A DNA stretch of 64,000 nt. It comes from Fusibacter_A sp965140735 (GTDB lineage: Bacteria; Bacillota; Clostridia; Peptostreptococcales; Acidaminobacteraceae). Below, one piece after another: positions 18,168 through 27,524 of this stretch. The stretch is taken from the NCBI GenBank assembly GCA_965140735.1, contig OZ223306.1:3162001-3226000 (forward strand). The letters are read 5' to 3'. The number at the start of each line of letters is the position of its first letter. Positions within the stretch are counted from its first letter, which is position 1. The position numbers and the translations under genes were made by a program. The notes under the pieces were generated by a model. That model was not told the DNA's origin, ran no database searches, and saw nothing but the letters and a program-made list of their open reading frames with translations.

Positions 18168-18581
18168 TTACTGATTTTCTCTGATTTCTATAATCATACG
18201 CGTTTTATCATCGTTCCCAATAATCTCAAGATCATAATCAATATCAATTTCAAGAGGACGTTCTTGCCACCTTATTAAATGCCCTTTAGTCATCATCGTA
18301 AAAACGCCATAAGGCGTTTTGTAAAGATTTTCACAAGTTTCATCCGGCGAAATTTTAAGATTGCTGTTCACATTGCCAAAACGTTTAATCGTGAGATGAG
18401 TCTTATCGTATATCAATACGGTCCTCGTCCCTTCCATGCCTGTTATTTCTGACTCTTCATAGATAAGATACCGATTTTCATCCTTAATTTGAGTCTGTGC
18501 ATTGGCATAGAGTACAAGCTCTTCTGTCTCCCCAAGACTATTTGTAATTTGACTGCTTACCTTAATTGAAATTTCAGTCAT
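18168..18581 (-). CDS. DUF1934 (YwiB-like) beta-barrel protein
   Basis: A small protein of 137 residues composed largely of beta strands, with the DUF1934 pattern (TRTVLIYDKTHLTIKRFG, TPYGVFTMMTKG, IDYDLEI). The fold resembles calycin-like barrels; the biochemical role is not established. It is a short distance behind the GntR gene (3 bases) and probably co-transcribed with it. Confidence 0.8.
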   Translation of the reverse strand: MTEISIKVSSQITNSLGETEELVLYANAQTQIKDENRYLIYEESEITGMEGTRTVLIYDKTHLTIKRFGNVNSNLKISPDETCENLYKTPYGVFTMMTKGHLIRWQERPLEIDIDYDLEIIGNDDKTRMIIEIRENQ

Positions 18582-18584
18582 CTT

Positions 18585-19259
18585 CTATACTTCCGTTATC
18601 CATCTGTTAACAAGTTCTCGAATGCTCTCAACGTGATCTTCCGCTTCTGCCCTTGCCACTTTTGGATCTCTATTTAAAATAGCATCTAATATTTTACTAT
18701 GTGATACTTGGATTTCTTGATAATTTGTAAATTCATTGAAGTAGATCAATCTAAATCTTTGAAATTGGTCATGCAAATCAAAAATAATATTAATTAATCT
18801 TTGATTTTTACTCCCATTGAAAATCAAAGAGTGAAATTCGTTATCACATTCGATCATGCGTTTTTTATCCATACTTACTAAACATTCATTGAAGTCCTCA
18901 ACGACCTTTACAAGCTGCTCCCTTTCAATTTCAGTCATTCGTTCAGCACTAAGTGCAGCAGCGAATCCTTCAAGTTCCTTACGAATCTCTAATACTTCAA
19001 GAATATCATTTTTAGTTAAATCTGCTACATAAGCCCCTTTTCTAGGGATCATAATAACAAAGCTCTCTTTTTCAAGCTTTCTTATCGCCTCTCTTACAGG
19101 TGTTCTACTCACACCAAGTTGTTCTGCAATAGTAACTTCCATTAAGCGCTCACCAGGTTTTAATTCGCCACTCAAAATTGCATTTCTCAAATATTCAAAA
19201 ACAACTTCTCCCAAAGGCTTATAATTTCTAATTTCTAACTTATCAAAATTTACGCTCAT
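18585..19259 (-). CDS. GntR-family regulator with FCD effector domain
   Basis: A protein of 224 residues from an ATG with GGAGGG 5 bases upstream. An N-terminal winged helix (about 10-70; LGVSRTPVREAIRKLEKES) is followed by an all-helical FCD domain (about 85-215) with Asp/His metal-binding type residues (ECDNEFHSLI, VSHSKILDAI). FCD regulators usually sense organic acids or amino-acid-derived ligands. It starts 26 bases after ispE, an arrangement seen in other clostridia; its target is not evident here. Confidence 0.9.
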   Translation of the reverse strand: MSVNFDKLEIRNYKPLGEVVFEYLRNAILSGELKPGERLMEVTIAEQLGVSRTPVREAIRKLEKESFVIMIPRKGAYVADLTKNDILEVLEIRKELEGFAAALSAERMTEIEREQLVKVVEDFNECLVSMDKKRMIECDNEFHSLIFNGSKNQRLINIIFDLHDQFQRFRLIYFNEFTNYQEIQVSHSKILDAILNRDPKVARAEAEDHVESIRELVNRWITEV

Positions 19260-19285
19260 ATTTCCCTCCATAAGTGTATTCTTTT

Positions 19286-20152
19286 TCATAGACTTTCAGC
19301 GTTATGTGTCATGACCAAATAGGTTTGTGGAAAGTGCTTTTTTAAACTTTTAACAGCATGCTTTGCGCGATCGTAATTTTTATAAATCGCAAAAATAGTT
19401 GGACCGCTTCCACTCATAAGGATGCCATCAGGACCATATCGCTTAACAAATTGTTTCAGCATATGTACTCTCGGATAGCGCTCAAAAGTCACAGTTTCCA
19501 GAACATTACACAACAGATGATTTACAAGGTATCGATTATCATCAGCAAGTGCCGAGACCATCGCCATGGTGTCAGGGTGTTTTTCTATGGTTTCCCATTT
19601 CAAATTTTGGTAAATTTCTTTGGTTGAAACCCCAAAATTTGGTTTTATGAGTACTATAAATGCGTGCTTTAGACCTTTTATGGGTTCAAGTTGTTCACCA
19701 AGACCCCGGGCTATTGCACAATTACCCTGGATACAAAACGGCACATCCGCACCTAGCTTAAGGCCAATTTCTTTCATGGCTTCAGCAGAAAGATTCAAAT
19801 TACAAAGCCTGTTAATCCCTTTTATAACTGCAGCAGCATCCGTGCTTCCACCAGCAAGTCCTGCTGCAATCGGTATGTGTTTTTCAATATGAATCTCAAA
19901 GCCGCACTTAAGTTCATTCAGTTCTTGCATGAGATGAGCCGCACGATAAGCGATATTCATCTGATCTGTCGGTAAAAATACATCTGAACACGTTAGTTTG
20001 ATTTCATTGCTATCTTCGATTCTGCTTACTGTAACGAGATCATAAAGATCAACTTGTTGCATGATCATTTCTACATCATGATAGCCATTATCTCTTTTTC
20101 CAACTACATCTAATGTCAAATTAATTTTTGCATGTGCCCTTAAAGTAATCAT
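19286..20152 (-). CDS. ispE: 4-diphosphocytidyl-2-C-methyl-D-erythritol kinase
   Basis: A GHMP kinase of 288 residues acting in the non-mevalonate isoprenoid pathway. The sequence opens with AHAKINLTLDVVGKRDNGYH, has the ATP loop PIAAGLAGGSTDAAAV and the C-terminal GSGPTIFAI motif. The start was chosen at the ATG with AAGGAG 4 bases upstream; 14 additional codons upstream have no site and lengthen the protein beyond the family. Confidence 0.95.
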   Translation of the reverse strand: MITLRAHAKINLTLDVVGKRDNGYHDVEMIMQQVDLYDLVTVSRIEDSNEIKLTCSDVFLPTDQMNIAYRAAHLMQELNELKCGFEIHIEKHIPIAAGLAGGSTDAAAVIKGINRLCNLNLSAEAMKEIGLKLGADVPFCIQGNCAIARGLGEQLEPIKGLKHAFIVLIKPNFGVSTKEIYQNLKWETIEKHPDTMAMVSALADDNRYLVNHLLCNVLETVTFERYPRVHMLKQFVKRYGPDGILMSGSGPTIFAIYKNYDRAKHAVKSLKKHFPQTYLVMTHNAESL

Positions 20153-20247
20153 GTGACTCCTTGTTTTTAGTAATATTTTGAATACAAAATACATAATAAA
20201 TACAATTCAATTATAGTTTATTTTATCGTATTTGGCTACAGTTTTAA

Positions 20248-20256
20248 TGTTATAAT
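20248..20256 (+). promoter_or_regulatory. extended -10 promoter of the capA-like gene
   Basis: TGTTATAAT is a full extended -10 box 45 bases before the start codon; the -35 region (GTATTT at 17-bp spacing) is weak. It is on the only plus-strand transcription unit of the window. Confidence 0.6.
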
Positions 20257-20300
20257 TTTAATAACATGCAACTTCAATCGCAAAATTATAGAGGTGACTT

Positions 20301-21620
20301 ATGAATAAAGTACATTTTGAGCTTAAAAAATCCATTTTTTGCTTTTTACTAATTGGGATTCTATTCACTGCTCATACGAGCTGGAATTCTTTTTCAATCA
20401 CTTTTGCAGCTTCAAATTCTATACCCTTTACGACACTTATAAATCAAAGTGTTTACGATGATCTTGCTGTTTTAAGCATGAAAGATAAGCGATTAATAGA
20501 ATCTTTCACTTCACTTCCCATCTTAGAGACTAAAAATGAAGATTCCTCTTTGCTTTTAATCGCAACTGGTGACATTATGTTTCATTCACCCCAGATGACC
20601 TCTGCTTATGACACTTCTGATGGTCAATATGACTTTTTCCCACCCTTCTCTGAAATCACACCCTATGTTCAAAGCGCAGATTATGCACTTGCTAATTTTG
20701 AAACCACGACCTCAGGTGAGCAATATGCCTACTCGGGATATCCTGCATTTAACGCGCCTGATGAAACACTAGATGCTATTCAAAAAGCTGGCTTTGACTA
20801 CTTATCAACTGCCAACAATCACGCATTTGACCGAAAACTTCATGGTGTCTATAGAACACTTGAACAGTTAGATCAAAGAGGCTTTGATCATAGTGGCACT
20901 TTCAATAGTACAGCTGAAACGCAACACTTCTTAATCAAGGAAGTAAAAGACTTCAAACTCGGTATTCTTTCAATAACTTATGGCTTAAATGGTTTTGAAA
21001 AAGCTTATGATGCCGAAACACTTTATAAAAATGTGAATTTAATCTCAACGGACTATGATCCAAATTTTATAGAAAATCAACTGGCTTTAATGGATGAAGC
21101 GGGGGTAGATGCTTCAATTGTCTTTGTCCACTGGGGCAATGAATACCAACTCAAGCCAAGCGAAGAACAACAGATCCTTGCTCAAAACCTTGTTTTATGG
21201 GGCGCAGATATCATTTTAGGTTCTCATCCACATGTAATCCAAAAAAATGAAATTATAAAATACAATGGGGAAGATAAATACGTCATCTATTCTATGGGCA
21301 ATTTTATTTCAAATCAAAGTCGCCATACACTTACCTCTGTTAAAAATGCAAAATATACTGAAGACGGTGTCATGGTTTCTATTGAGCTTGAAAAAGACAA
21401 AGAGGGCGTAACACATCTAAGCAAAGTTAAGCATATCCCCACATGGGTCTATAAGTATTCCAGTGCTGGTAAATCTCAATATTTGATACTGCCCACTGTG
21501 GATTACTTAACAGATGAAGCAGTTAACTCACCACTCTTACTTTCAGAAAACACATTGAAGCTCATAAGAGCATCTTATGAGCAATCAATGTCAAAATTAA
21601 TCGATTATGCTTCAAAATAA
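20301..21620 (+). CDS. CapA-family exported metallophosphatase-like protein
   Basis: A protein of 439 residues with an N-terminal hydrophobic segment (about 10-30, ending near FAA) and a CapA/PGA-cap calcineurin-like fold. Metal-site motifs are present in order: GDIMFH (about 90), NFE, NNHAFD, VHWGNEY and GSHPHVI. CapA proteins are linked to poly-gamma-glutamate synthesis or export, but many relatives have no capB/capC partners, and none is nearby, so the substrate is unclear. It is the only convincing plus-strand gene, divergent from ispE and convergent with the amidohydrolase. Confidence 0.88.
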   Translation: MNKVHFELKKSIFCFLLIGILFTAHTSWNSFSITFAASNSIPFTTLINQSVYDDLAVLSMKDKRLIESFTSLPILETKNEDSSLLLIATGDIMFHSPQMTSAYDTSDGQYDFFPPFSEITPYVQSADYALANFETTTSGEQYAYSGYPAFNAPDETLDAIQKAGFDYLSTANNHAFDRKLHGVYRTLEQLDQRGFDHSGTFNSTAETQHFLIKEVKDFKLGILSITYGLNGFEKAYDAETLYKNVNLISTDYDPNFIENQLALMDEAGVDASIVFVHWGNEYQLKPSEEQQILAQNLVLWGADIILGSHPHVIQKNEIIKYNGEDKYVIYSMGNFISNQSRHTLTSVKNAKYTEDGVMVSIELEKDKEGVTHLSKVKHIPTWVYKYSSAGKSQYLILPTVDYLTDEAVNSPLLLSENTLKLIRASYEQSMSKLIDYASK

Positions 21621-21749
21621 CACTTGACCTTCTCACTACGTAAAGCTGTAAGCTACTTTTGGCCAGACGGACACTATACAAAAGAAGCTATTCGAATTTA
21701 TACTGGTATGTAAAAAAAAATAATAGCTCATTAAAATTTATAAAGATTT

Positions 21750-21833
21750 ATGAGAGCTAGATAATAACTTGTTTCTGAGGCAAATTCTCACTACGCTGAG
21801 GCACCCTCAAAAGGTTATTATTCTAGCTCTCAT
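21750..21833. repeat. long inverted repeat between convergent genes
   Basis: ATGAGAGCTAGATAATAAC (left, from 21750) matches the reverse complement of the right arm ending at 21833 with one inserted base and one mismatch over about 21 bp; the loop is about 41 bases and contains TGAGG twice. It may serve as a two-way terminator for the convergent capA-like and amidohydrolase genes, yet arms this long suggest a mobile palindromic repeat. The phrase TTCTCACTACG in its loop recurs at 21631-21641, nearer to capA. Confidence 0.7.
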
Positions 21834-21851
21834 TTCTTATAAAGCACTCTA

Positions 21852-23033
21852 TCATTTTACTTGTGCATCAAACTCAGCCTTTATTTGATCTAAAATTGAC
21901 TTGTCTTCAATGACCTTTACTGCTGTAAGTACTAAAGCACAAATTGTCGTCTGCATGTTCTCATATGCATAATCTGTCAAAGTACTTTCAGCAAATGCTC
22001 TTGTATGCGCTGCTATTGATGGATCTCCCACTATATCAAAATAAGAGTGTATCGTTGGGCACTTATGGCTGACATTTCCTGCATCTAGCGAACCAAATGA
22101 GTCTCCTGCATCTCTAATTTCGGTAATGCCCATGACTTTAAGTTGATCTATAAATAACTGTGAAAGCGTTTCATTAGTGACCAAATTATCATAACTGAAT
22201 TCATAATTTGAAATTTCAAGTGTTGTACCAGCTGCCTTTGAAGCACCTTCTGCACAAGCTTTTACCTTTTGAACCAATTCGTTAAGATATGTTTTAGTTT
22301 GAGCTCGCACGTAAAACTGGGCCATTGCATATTCTGGAATTATATTTGCAGCTTCGCCCCCCTCTTTAATAACACCATGTATTCTCGCATCGCTTTTCGT
22401 TTGTTGTCTAAGCGCATTAATATTGTTAAACGTATTAATCACAGCATCTAAAGCATTTATACCTTTTTCTGGTGAAGCTGCTGCATGTGAAGTCTTGCCA
22501 TGATAATCAAATTGAATGGCTTCCATCGCGAGAGATTTACCACTTCGACTGTATTCACTACTAGGATGAGCTACTAATGCAATATCCACATCATCAAAGG
22601 CCCCTTCATCTGCATATATAACTTTAGCACCACTTGTTTCTTCTGCTGGCGTCCCAAAGACAATTACTGTGCCCCCAATTTCATCGATGAGCAATTTTAA
22701 AAGGATACCTGCACCTGTACTTGTAGTGCCTAAGATATTATGCCCACAACCGTGTCCTATCCCAGGAAGCGCATCATATTCACAGAGATAAGCTATTGTT
22801 GGTCCTTCTTTTTGAGATTTGTAAATCGCTTTAAAACCTGTTTCAACGCCTATATAAGGATGTTGCACCTGAAAACCGTATTTTTTTAACAATGTAATGT
22901 GCTTTTGAGCCGATTTGAATTCTTTGTTACCGAGTTCAGGTTCATCGTAAATACTTTTACTCAGTATTTTGAGTTCAGGCATTAGGCTTTCTGATTTTTC
23001 TCTAACTTGTTTCGTGTGTAAAGTTGTGTTCAT
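21852..23033 (-). CDS. M20-family amidohydrolase (AbgB/PM20D2-like)
   Basis: A metallohydrolase of 393 residues. The catalytic segment CEYDALPGIGHGCGHN, the EETSGAK glutamate loop and the dimerisation-domain GKTSHAAASPEKGINALDA are all present. This subgroup includes p-aminobenzoyl-glutamate hydrolase and dipeptidases with an amide-linked amino acid as leaving group; the precise substrate cannot be read from sequence. It starts after GGGAGG. A hairpin separates it from the GNAT gene upstream. Confidence 0.9.
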   Translation of the reverse strand: MNTTLHTKQVREKSESLMPELKILSKSIYDEPELGNKEFKSAQKHITLLKKYGFQVQHPYIGVETGFKAIYKSQKEGPTIAYLCEYDALPGIGHGCGHNILGTTSTGAGILLKLLIDEIGGTVIVFGTPAEETSGAKVIYADEGAFDDVDIALVAHPSSEYSRSGKSLAMEAIQFDYHGKTSHAAASPEKGINALDAVINTFNNINALRQQTKSDARIHGVIKEGGEAANIIPEYAMAQFYVRAQTKTYLNELVQKVKACAEGASKAAGTTLEISNYEFSYDNLVTNETLSQLFIDQLKVMGITEIRDAGDSFGSLDAGNVSHKCPTIHSYFDIVGDPSIAAHTRAFAESTLTDYAYENMQTTICALVLTAVKVIEDKSILDQIKAEFDAQVK

Positions 23034-23099
23034 TCTATTCCTCCCTCTCTATCCTATAACGGTTCAAGGCTACTTATAAGTGACCTCTAAATATTAAAA

Positions 23100-23147
23100 T
23101 ATGGGCTTTAGGCGTAAACTTTTTACCAGTTATACCTATAGCCCATA
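23100..23147 (-). terminator. 48-nt hairpin between GNAT and amidohydrolase genes
   Basis: TATGGGCTTTAGG (23100-23112) and CCTATAGCCCATA (23135-23147) pair at 12 of 13 positions; a small inner AACT/AGTT stem is possible. On the minus strand the stem is followed by ATTTTAATATTT, so it probably terminates the dnaB-GNAT transcripts. The structured loop could also be regulatory. Confidence 0.55.
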
Positions 23148-23174
23148 CTAAGCTCTTTTTATTAAGCGTGAACA

Positions 23175-23750
23175 CTACCTCACACGCCCTGATTGTATAA
23201 AATCTTTCTTCTGAATTGACATGATGATAAACATCGTACAAAGTTCACCCTGAATCAGTTGAAATTGATCCTCATAATCTTGAAGAATCAAGTCTTTAAA
23301 CCCCTGCTCTTCAAAAACTTCTACGCGTCTCTGAACTTCCTTAAAACCAACTTTTTCATAACTTCTTCGCGCTCTTTCATTGAAAACAGCCACTCTTAAA
23401 GACATAGTCTCTATGGGAAATTTATCAAAAACATATTCTAGATATTGATTTAAGGCTAGAGTGCCAAGACCTTTACCTAGATAATTAGGATCGACACCTA
23501 TCCCGAGTTCTGCACTTTTTTTAAACCAATTTATATGTTTTAAAGTGATAAAAGCAACTGGATGACTTCCTAGAAATAAACCGTAAACTTTCTTTTGAAT
23601 CCATTTTTGTTTCATTCTATACCAATCATCAAATTCTTCCTTTGTATCAAATGGGAAATTATACTGATAAAATCTAGGATCTTCATGCCTTCCCCATTCC
23701 GAAAAATGATAAACATCCATTTTTTTTAGTTTTCTAAATTCAGGAGTCAC
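23175..23750 (-). CDS. GNAT acetyltransferase, RimJ/RimL-like
   Basis: A protein of 191 residues with the acetyl-CoA loop GKGLGTLAL (about 92-100), the family strand GLFLGSHPVAFITL and a C-terminal NERARRSYEKVGF block. It starts with GTG after GAGGTG, 4 bases behind dnaB, and is probably co-transcribed with it. The acceptor, which could be a protein N-terminus or a small amine, is unknown. Confidence 0.85.
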   Translation of the reverse strand: MTPEFRKLKKMDVYHFSEWGRHEDPRFYQYNFPFDTKEEFDDWYRMKQKWIQKKVYGLFLGSHPVAFITLKHINWFKKSAELGIGVDPNYLGKGLGTLALNQYLEYVFDKFPIETMSLRVAVFNERARRSYEKVGFKEVQRRVEVFEEQGFKDLILQDYEDQFQLIQGELCTMFIIMSIQKKDFIQSGRVR

Positions 23751-23754
23751 ACCA

Positions 23755-25092
23755 TCACCTCATTTGAGAAGTATTAGCAAACTTGGTGTACTGTCCAAGC
23801 CATGCTAGATACACTTTACCTGTCTCACCATTTCTTTGTTTTGCAATGATCACTTCGCCGATGCCTTTTAACTTTTCATCAACCGTTTCAGGATTATAAT
23901 ATTCATCCCTGTAGAGAAACATAACTAAATCGGCATCCTGCTCTATGGCTCCAGATTCACGTAAATCCGAAAGGATAGGCCTATGATCAGCTCTGAGTTC
24001 TGATGCCCGTGAGAGCTGTGATAACGCTATTACTGGACATTGCATTTCTCTTCCGATTTGCTTTAATGATCTAGAAATCGTTGAAATTTCTTGTTGTCTA
24101 TTCTCTTGTTTCCCGCCACCTGACATGAGCTGGATGTAGTCAATCATAATCATATCTAGACCATGATTCATCTTGAGACGTCTACACTTACTTCTCATTT
24201 CAGCAACTGTAATCCCTGGCGTATCATCAATAAAAATCTTTGCTTCTGCAAGTTGTGCACTACTTCTGGCAAGTTTATACCAATCATCATCTTGTATATT
24301 ACCTGATCTGATCTCTGAAATCGAAACCAGTGATTGAGCACTTAAAAGACGCTGTACTAGCTGATCTGCTCCCATTTCGAGACTAAATATAGCAACACTT
24401 TTTTTCTCTTTAACAGCTGCATTTTGACATAAGTTAAGTGCAAATGCTGTTTTCCCCATTGAAGGTCTCGCCGCTACCAAAATTAAATCCGATTTTTGCA
24501 TCCCTGATGTCATCTCATCAAGTGCCTCAAATCCAGTAGAAACACCGGTCATGGCATGAGGATCTTCATGGAGCATAACAATTTTATCATAAGTGGTCTG
24601 TAGAACTTCTGATATGGGCTGAAAACCCTTTTTGTTTTTATTTTGAGAGATCTCAAAAATATTAGATTCGGCTTCTTCGATGAGGCCTTCGACATCTTGA
24701 TTGTTATAACCTTTTTCCATAATGTCTGTTGATGACTTAATTAAGCGTCTTAAAATAAATTTCTCATGGATAATCTTTGCATGATTAGTCACATTAGAAA
24801 TCAAAGTCCCAACGTCTGATAACTCTGTTAAGTACTCGAATCCACCAACGGTTTCAAGTAACTGGTTTTTCATGAGTTCATCTGAAATCGTTATAAGATC
24901 CACTGTTTTGCCATCTGCGAATAAGTCTTTAACAGTTCTAAAAATCTCGCGATGTGCTTCATTATAAAATTCTTCGTCAAAGGTGATGATTTCCAGAACA
25001 TCTCCAATTAAATCACTATCTAATAATAATGAGCCTATAACACTTTGCTCTGCATTAATATCATGTGGCATTGTCTTTAAATTTACGTTCAT
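23755..25092 (-). CDS. dnaB: replicative DNA helicase
   Basis: A hexameric RecA-type helicase of 445 residues. The N-terminal helical domain (about 1-110) starts MPHDINAEQSVIGSLLLD; Walker A ARPSMGKTAFALN and Walker B MIMIDYIQLM follow, then the arginine-finger region (AKQRNGETGKV). No intein is present. It belongs to the rplI-dnaB core block, but here a three-gene cassette separates it from rplI. Confidence 0.97.
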   Translation of the reverse strand: MNVNLKTMPHDINAEQSVIGSLLLDSDLIGDVLEIITFDEEFYNEAHREIFRTVKDLFADGKTVDLITISDELMKNQLLETVGGFEYLTELSDVGTLISNVTNHAKIIHEKFILRRLIKSSTDIMEKGYNNQDVEGLIEEAESNIFEISQNKNKKGFQPISEVLQTTYDKIVMLHEDPHAMTGVSTGFEALDEMTSGMQKSDLILVAARPSMGKTAFALNLCQNAAVKEKKSVAIFSLEMGADQLVQRLLSAQSLVSISEIRSGNIQDDDWYKLARSSAQLAEAKIFIDDTPGITVAEMRSKCRRLKMNHGLDMIMIDYIQLMSGGGKQENRQQEISTISRSLKQIGREMQCPVIALSQLSRASELRADHRPILSDLRESGAIEQDADLVMFLYRDEYYNPETVDEKLKGIGEVIIAKQRNGETGKVYLAWLGQYTKFANTSQMR

Positions 25093-25148
25093 TTTATCCT
25101 CTCACTTCTTTTCCGACTGACTAATATTATAACATGAATTTCGAGCGC

Positions 25149-27524
25149 TTAGAGTACGATTTTTCGCAAGTTAAAAATTTTAATACGGCCTAACTTGAAT
25201 AGACCAAACTTCAATTTATACTGCAATTCCTGATACTCAATCGCTTGACTTAATAGTGAAGTCACCTCATTTATAAACGCCGCATTTAAATCCTCTGAAC
25301 TCTTGTATACGAGCGTTAAAACTTTCATTTGTGACTCATTATCTAAATTTGTTTCTTCTAAAAGAAGATCTAATAAAACACCTTTTTCAGGGTTTAAAAT
25401 TCTTAATAAATATGTCAAGTAGTATACCATTCTAAGTGCATTTTTTCTAGTACCATTTGCTCTAATCAGATTCTTATTAATTACAAACAGTGCCATACAT
25501 GCCACAAGAATAAAACTGATTAACCCCAGTAGCACCAACTCTATAACAGAACCTAAATTAAATTTCTCTGTTGGTGTGATTTCTGGCTTAACACGGCCAC
25601 TGTTTCCGCCATCGTCCCCCATGATCATCTTTTCTTCTAATTGGCCTTCTTTAAATGCATTTCTATCTTGTGAGCTAAAAGGTAAAACCGTGCTCTCATT
25701 ATTTTCAACAATTTTTTCTAATTCTAAATTATCTTTACGTCCTAATGATAGAGCAGGATTTGCATAAGGTGGTGTACTTTCGAAAATAACCCATCCTTTA
25801 TCTTCAAGATAAACTTCACACCAAGCATGTGCATCTGCTTCCGTAACTGCCTTAAAGCCTTCACTATTTTCTTCATTTAAGTCCACTCTAAAGCCCTCTA
25901 CATACCTTGCTGGAATTTCATTGATTCTCGCCATAACTGTAAGTGCCGTTGCAAAGTAAGTACAATATCCTTCACGGGTATCAAACAAAAATTTAGTGAC
26001 AAATTCTCTATCTTTATCATACTTTGGTGGGGACAGCGTATAATCATAATTTTGAAGTAAAAACTTTGTCATTATAACCATTTTTTCATATGGTGTTTCG
26101 CCATAGTTGCCAAGATTTCGCGTCAATTGATAGGTACCATTATCTATATTAGAAGGTAACTGTAAATAATCCACATCACTTGAAAGCAAAAAATCTTTGT
26201 TTGCTGAACTAAACTGATATGTTTTTAAATATCTTACAAAGGCACCTGCTTTATAAAAAGCCTCATTGTCTATGGATACAAATATTTTGTCCCCTAGACT
26301 CGTATCGTAAAGCCCCATGGGCGTAAAGAGCGTAATCGTATCCATGTGATCCAGTTTAATAGTGCCACTGATCTTATTGAAACTTTCATGATCAAGATAC
26401 TCTACATTCTTAGGTTCACTGAGATAGAACTCATATGCCTTCTTGTACTTATTAGCACGACTCAACCATTGATAACCATCATAATAATCTTTAACATTAC
26501 CTTTTAAATAGAGAGATTCAGATTGTTTTTGATCCATTCTTACCCAAAATAAGGGTGTATCACGATCTATACTTCGAATAGGCCCCCCCAGTTGATGATC
26601 ATTTGATTGATAAGGCGTATCATTAAGCGTGTACATTCTTATACTTTCACTTGAATAGCCACTTCTGCCTCCCCAAATATTAGGTATTATTGGGTCTGTT
26701 AACTGATTAAACTTTTTAACTGGAAACACTGCTGTTACAACTATAGTTATCATTATCATCATCAAACTTATCGCTATGGAAAACTGAAATAGCCCTTTGG
26801 GATTATAGTGATGATCTCCATAGTTTTGAGACTGCTTTTTCAAAACTTCTTGCCGATCTAGTACATAAAATATAAAAACCCCCATAAAATAATAAGCATA
26901 AATTTTACGTGGTAAATCCACATACTGATACCATAACCACACAAATGCAAAAAAGGGCACAAGAAGCAATACTTTACTATAGCGATATCGCATAATCAGC
27001 TGTAAAATTAAGGCTAAAACAAACGACATTCCAATAAAAAATATGCGTTCATATATCGCATTGATCTCAGTATCTTCAGTGCTTCGAGTCTCTGTTAACC
27101 ACTTTACAAACCTTATGATTTTATGATAATCCAACTTTTCTCTGAGTGCGTGGACACTTTGATAGAAGGTATAACCAGATGAAGGTGTTCCTAAATCCAA
27201 ATCTGAATATATCGATTGACTCTCAGAAGACTCATCATAATCTGAAGACATAATCAAATCGTTTCTAAGTGTAATTTCATCTATAAAGACACCCTCTAAT
27301 GCGGTATCTAAGACATACAGTAATGTCGTAAATAAAAGTAATAGAATCAATACTCTGACGAACCACTTTCTTTGTATGATCATAACAATACACATCGTAT
27401 AACTTATGATCGCAAGAATCATAAATTGGGTGGTATCAAGTGCGTAATTTACAAAGTGATTGATCCACATTAAAAGTGCACTATAAATAATAAAACCTGC
27501 GACCCATTGATATTTTCTACCCAT
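25149..27524 (-). CDS. membrane transglutaminase-like protein (TgpA type)
   Basis: A protein of 791 residues: several N-terminal membrane helices (about 8-250), an extracytoplasmic region with a transglutaminase-core domain near 485-600, and a final helix near 660-685 followed by a cytoplasmic tail. The core retains Cys (REGYCTYFATAL) and His (ADAHAWCEVY); the third residue is Glu in WVIFESTPP. Its start overlaps the DUF58 stop. MoxR-DUF58-TgpA genes form a widespread unit thought to remodel or cross-link envelope proteins; the substrate is unknown. Confidence 0.88.
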   Translation of the reverse strand: MGRKYQWVAGFIIYSALLMWINHFVNYALDTTQFMILAIISYTMCIVMIIQRKWFVRVLILLLLFTTLLYVLDTALEGVFIDEITLRNDLIMSSDYDESSESQSIYSDLDLGTPSSGYTFYQSVHALREKLDYHKIIRFVKWLTETRSTEDTEINAIYERIFFIGMSFVLALILQLIMRYRYSKVLLLVPFFAFVWLWYQYVDLPRKIYAYYFMGVFIFYVLDRQEVLKKQSQNYGDHHYNPKGLFQFSIAISLMMIMITIVVTAVFPVKKFNQLTDPIIPNIWGGRSGYSSESIRMYTLNDTPYQSNDHQLGGPIRSIDRDTPLFWVRMDQKQSESLYLKGNVKDYYDGYQWLSRANKYKKAYEFYLSEPKNVEYLDHESFNKISGTIKLDHMDTITLFTPMGLYDTSLGDKIFVSIDNEAFYKAGAFVRYLKTYQFSSANKDFLLSSDVDYLQLPSNIDNGTYQLTRNLGNYGETPYEKMVIMTKFLLQNYDYTLSPPKYDKDREFVTKFLFDTREGYCTYFATALTVMARINEIPARYVEGFRVDLNEENSEGFKAVTEADAHAWCEVYLEDKGWVIFESTPPYANPALSLGRKDNLELEKIVENNESTVLPFSSQDRNAFKEGQLEEKMIMGDDGGNSGRVKPEITPTEKFNLGSVIELVLLGLISFILVACMALFVINKNLIRANGTRKNALRMVYYLTYLLRILNPEKGVLLDLLLEETNLDNESQMKVLTLVYKSSEDLNAAFINEVTSLLSQAIEYQELQYKLKFGLFKLGRIKIFNLRKIVL

